From RGIG3528 sp964653855 (GTDB taxonomy: Bacteria; Bacillota; Clostridia; Lachnospirales; Lachnospiraceae), in contig CAZZFV010000001.1 of NCBI GenBank assembly GCA_964653855.1, positions 62,001 to 126,000 on the forward strand: a stretch of DNA of 64,000 nucleotides, given 5' to 3'. Position numbers and translations under genes: made by a program. Shown here piece after piece: positions 62,274 to 64,000 of this stretch. The notes under the pieces were generated by a model. It had not been told where the DNA came from and ran no database searches. It was given only the letters and a program-made list of their open reading frames with translations. The number at the start of each line of letters is the position of its first letter. Within the stretch, counting starts at the first letter, position 1.

Positions 62274-62302
62274 TTGTAATCGTGAAAGTGATTTGATAAA
62301 AT
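62274..62302 (+). promoter_or_regulatory. Promoter of recA
   Basis: TTGTAA (62274-62279), a 17-base spacer and TAAAAT (62297-62302) with an extended TGA just before it, 59 bases upstream of the recA ATG. Confidence 0.65.
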
Positions 62303-62360
62303 TTATTCACCAAAATCACAAAAAACGAAACAATATTATAAATGAAGGAGACAAAATATT

Positions 62361-63383
62361 ATGGCAGATGCCGAAAGATTAAAAGCACTTGATGCCGCAC
62401 TTGCTCAAATAGAAAAAGCATACGGCAAGGGATCGGTTATGAAGCTCGGCGATTCGGGAGCAATGAATGTGGAAGCTGTTCCGACGGGCTCTCTTTCGCT
62501 TGACATAGCACTCGGTGTGGGAGGCGTTCCGAAGGGAAGAATAGTTGAAATATACGGTCCCGAGTCGTCCGGTAAAACGACCGTTGCTCTTCATATGGTT
62601 GCGGAGGTACAAAAGCGCGGAGGTATTGCGGGATTTATCGATGCCGAGCATGCGCTTGACCCCGTATATGCAAAGAACATAGGCGTAGATATCGACAATC
62701 TTTATATTTCTCAGCCCGACAACGGAGAACAGGCACTTGAAATTACGGAAACAATGGTTCGCTCGGGAGCTGTTGACATCATAATCGTCGACTCGGTTGC
62801 GGCACTTGTTCCGAAGGCAGAAATCGAAGGAGACATGGGTGATTCCCATATGGGACTTCAGGCGAGACTTATGTCTCAGGCTCTCCGTAAGCTTACGGCT
62901 GCAATCAGCCGTTCGAATTGCATTGTAATATTTATAAATCAGCTTCGCGAAAAGCTCGGCGTTATGTTCGGAAATCCCGAAACAACCACGGGCGGCAGAG
63001 CGTTAAAGTTTTATGCTTCGGTAAGAATGGACGTAAGACGCACCGAGTCGATCAAATCGGGCGGAGACGTAATCGGAAACAGGACAAAAATCAAGATTGT
63101 AAAGAACAAGGTTGCGCCGCCGTTTAAGGAAGCCGAGTTTGATATCATGTTCGGCAAGGGAATCTCAAAGTCGGGTGACATCTTGGATCTTGCCGTACAG
63201 GAAAACATTATCGTTAAAAGCGGTGCATGGTTCTCGTATAACGACGAAAAGATAGGTCAGGGCAGGGAAAACGTAAAAGCATTCCTTGAACAAAATCCGG
63301 AAATCATGGCAGAAGTCGAAAAACGCGTACGCGAAAAATACGGATTTGCGGACGATTCCGCAAAGGACGCGGACAATAAGTAA
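62361..63383 (+). CDS. recA: Recombinase RecA
   Basis: Strand-exchange ATPase and SOS co-protease. Start region ALAQIEKAYGKGSVMKLGD, Walker A YGPESSGKTTVALHMVAE (about residues 65-80), Walker B IIIVDSVAALVPKAEIEGDM, DNA loops GDSHMGLQARLMSQALRKLT and NQLREKLGVMFGNPETTTGG. The 340 residues are full length with an acidic end. AAGGAG lies before the ATG. It precedes recX by 11 bases, and codons are of the well-expressed type. Confidence 0.97.
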   Translation: MADAERLKALDAALAQIEKAYGKGSVMKLGDSGAMNVEAVPTGSLSLDIALGVGGVPKGRIVEIYGPESSGKTTVALHMVAEVQKRGGIAGFIDAEHALDPVYAKNIGVDIDNLYISQPDNGEQALEITETMVRSGAVDIIIVDSVAALVPKAEIEGDMGDSHMGLQARLMSQALRKLTAAISRSNCIVIFINQLREKLGVMFGNPETTTGGRALKFYASVRMDVRRTESIKSGGDVIGNRTKIKIVKNKVAPPFKEAEFDIMFGKGISKSGDILDLAVQENIIVKSGAWFSYNDEKIGQGRENVKAFLEQNPEIMAEVEKRVREKYGFADDSAKDADNK

Positions 63384-63394
63384 CCGGGGAATTC

Positions 63395-64000
63395 ATGCAT
63401 AATATAATAAGTGTAACGGAATTTTCAAAATCCAAAATAAAAATTGAATTTGACGACGGCGATTTTATTGTTGTTTATAAAGGCATGATAAATACCGAAT
63501 CAAAGGAAACAGAAGATCGGGAATATGATATCCTTTATAAGGAAATGCTGAAATACGGAAAAAAGCGTGCAATGAATCTTCTCGTAAAAAAAGACTACGG
63601 GCGGGAAGAATTAAGACAGAAGCTTTCGGACGACGGATTTAACAATAATCTGGTTAACGATATTATCGCATATCTTGACGGATTTCATTATCTTGACGAT
63701 ATGAGAATTGCGGAAAACGTAATAAAATCGCTGAAAAAATCCAAAAGCCGTATGCAAATCGTGTTTGCGTTAAAAAAGAAAATGTTTTCCGATGAACTTA
63801 TAACCGAAGCGATGGATGAGTTTTATAAAGAAGATTGTGAAGATATTGCGGATGAAAATGAAAAACAGAATCCGGAGGTCACGGCGATACTTAATTTCTT
63901 AAAAAAATCGGGCATGACGGGCGAAAAATTCGATTCGTATTCGTATTCGGAAAAACAAAAATTTCTCGCAAAGCTTTACAGGAAGGGATTCAATACGCAA
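63395..64000 (+). CDS. recX: RecX regulatory protein (3' end cut by window)
   Basis: An open frame of 202 codons with no stop before the window ends. RecX binds RecA filaments and modulates them. The N-terminal part MHNIISVTEFSKSKIKIEF is a usual clostridial extension; the RecX three-helix repeats begin at about residue 50 with KYGKKRAMNLLVKKDYGREE then LRQKLSDDGFNNN, and IAYLDGFHYLDDMRIAENVI has the family G-x-x-D-D. Direct placement behind recA supports the call. The ATG at 63395 has CGGGGA upstream. Confidence 0.88.
   Translation, partial: MHNIISVTEFSKSKIKIEFDDGDFIVVYKGMINTESKETEDREYDILYKEMLKYGKKRAMNLLVKKDYGREELRQKLSDDGFNNNLVNDIIAYLDGFHYLDDMRIAENVIKSLKKSKSRMQIVFALKKKMFSDELITEAMDEFYKEDCEDIADENEKQNPEVTAILNFLKKSGMTGEKFDSYSYSEKQKFLAKLYRKGFNTQ

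Overview
The window is a gene-dense stretch of chromosomal core genome from a low-to-mid GC Firmicute. The best fit is the Clostridia, family Lachnospiraceae; I cannot fix the genus. Reasons are the HisZ plus short HisG pair, RecU, a DUF5721-like gene, an IspH-ribosomal S1 fusion, a HisIE enzyme with an extra N-terminal barrel, and classic Firmicutes gene orders. All 62 genes called are on the + strand, mostly spaced by a few bases or overlapping by 1, 4 or 8 bases, so this looks like a series of long co-directional operons, probably on the leading strand. No tRNA, rRNA, CRISPR, phage, integrase or insertion sequence was seen, and no gap exceeds about 200 bases.

Layout: (1) 1-6096: end of a TraX-like membrane protein, a DUF5721-like gene, a small alarmone synthetase, then RNA modification (RsmF-type methyltransferase, RsuA- and RluD-type pseudouridine synthases around an unknown membrane protein) and recU. 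(2) 6115-11962: histidine operon hisZ-G-D-B-A-IE, without hisH, hisF or hisC. (3) 12123-13674: two ABC ATPases with no permease. (4) 13810-21141: a 44-residue membrane protein, Asp23, nusB, xseA-xseB-ispA-dxs-tlyA-nadK-argR. (5) 21283-32137: yebC, a 1365-residue secreted Ig-like repeat protein, recN, glgA, priA, def. (6) 32194-39859: fmt, rlmN, PP2C phosphatase, PASTA kinase, rsgA, rpe, ychF. (7) 40061-47287: a shortened division and cell-wall cluster mraZ-rsmH-ftsL-ftsI-ftsW-ftsQ-ftsZ. (8) 47347-54738: folD, rimO, pgsA, a lipoprotein, a BaiN-type flavoprotein, cmk, ispH-S1. (9) 54872-64000: cheR-like, plsX, acpP, rnc, smc, ftsY, recA and the start of recX.

The genes supply histidine and isoprenoid synthesis, RNA modification, translation initiation, Ser/Thr phospho-signalling, septum assembly, phospholipid synthesis and DNA repair. 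Sporulation genes that usually border several of these blocks in spore formers (spoIIIA before asp23, spoIVB-spo0A after recN) are absent, which hints at a non-sporulating lineage. I found no clear new multi-gene system. The most interesting points are a degenerate HisF-like barrel fused to HisIE in an operon without hisF and hisH, an internal start that could release a free S1 protein from the ispH fusion, an orphan ABC ATPase pair with an AbrB-like tail, an array of 10-bp MraZ-type boxes, tandem duplications across two stop codons, and dyads upstream of the his operon and recA.
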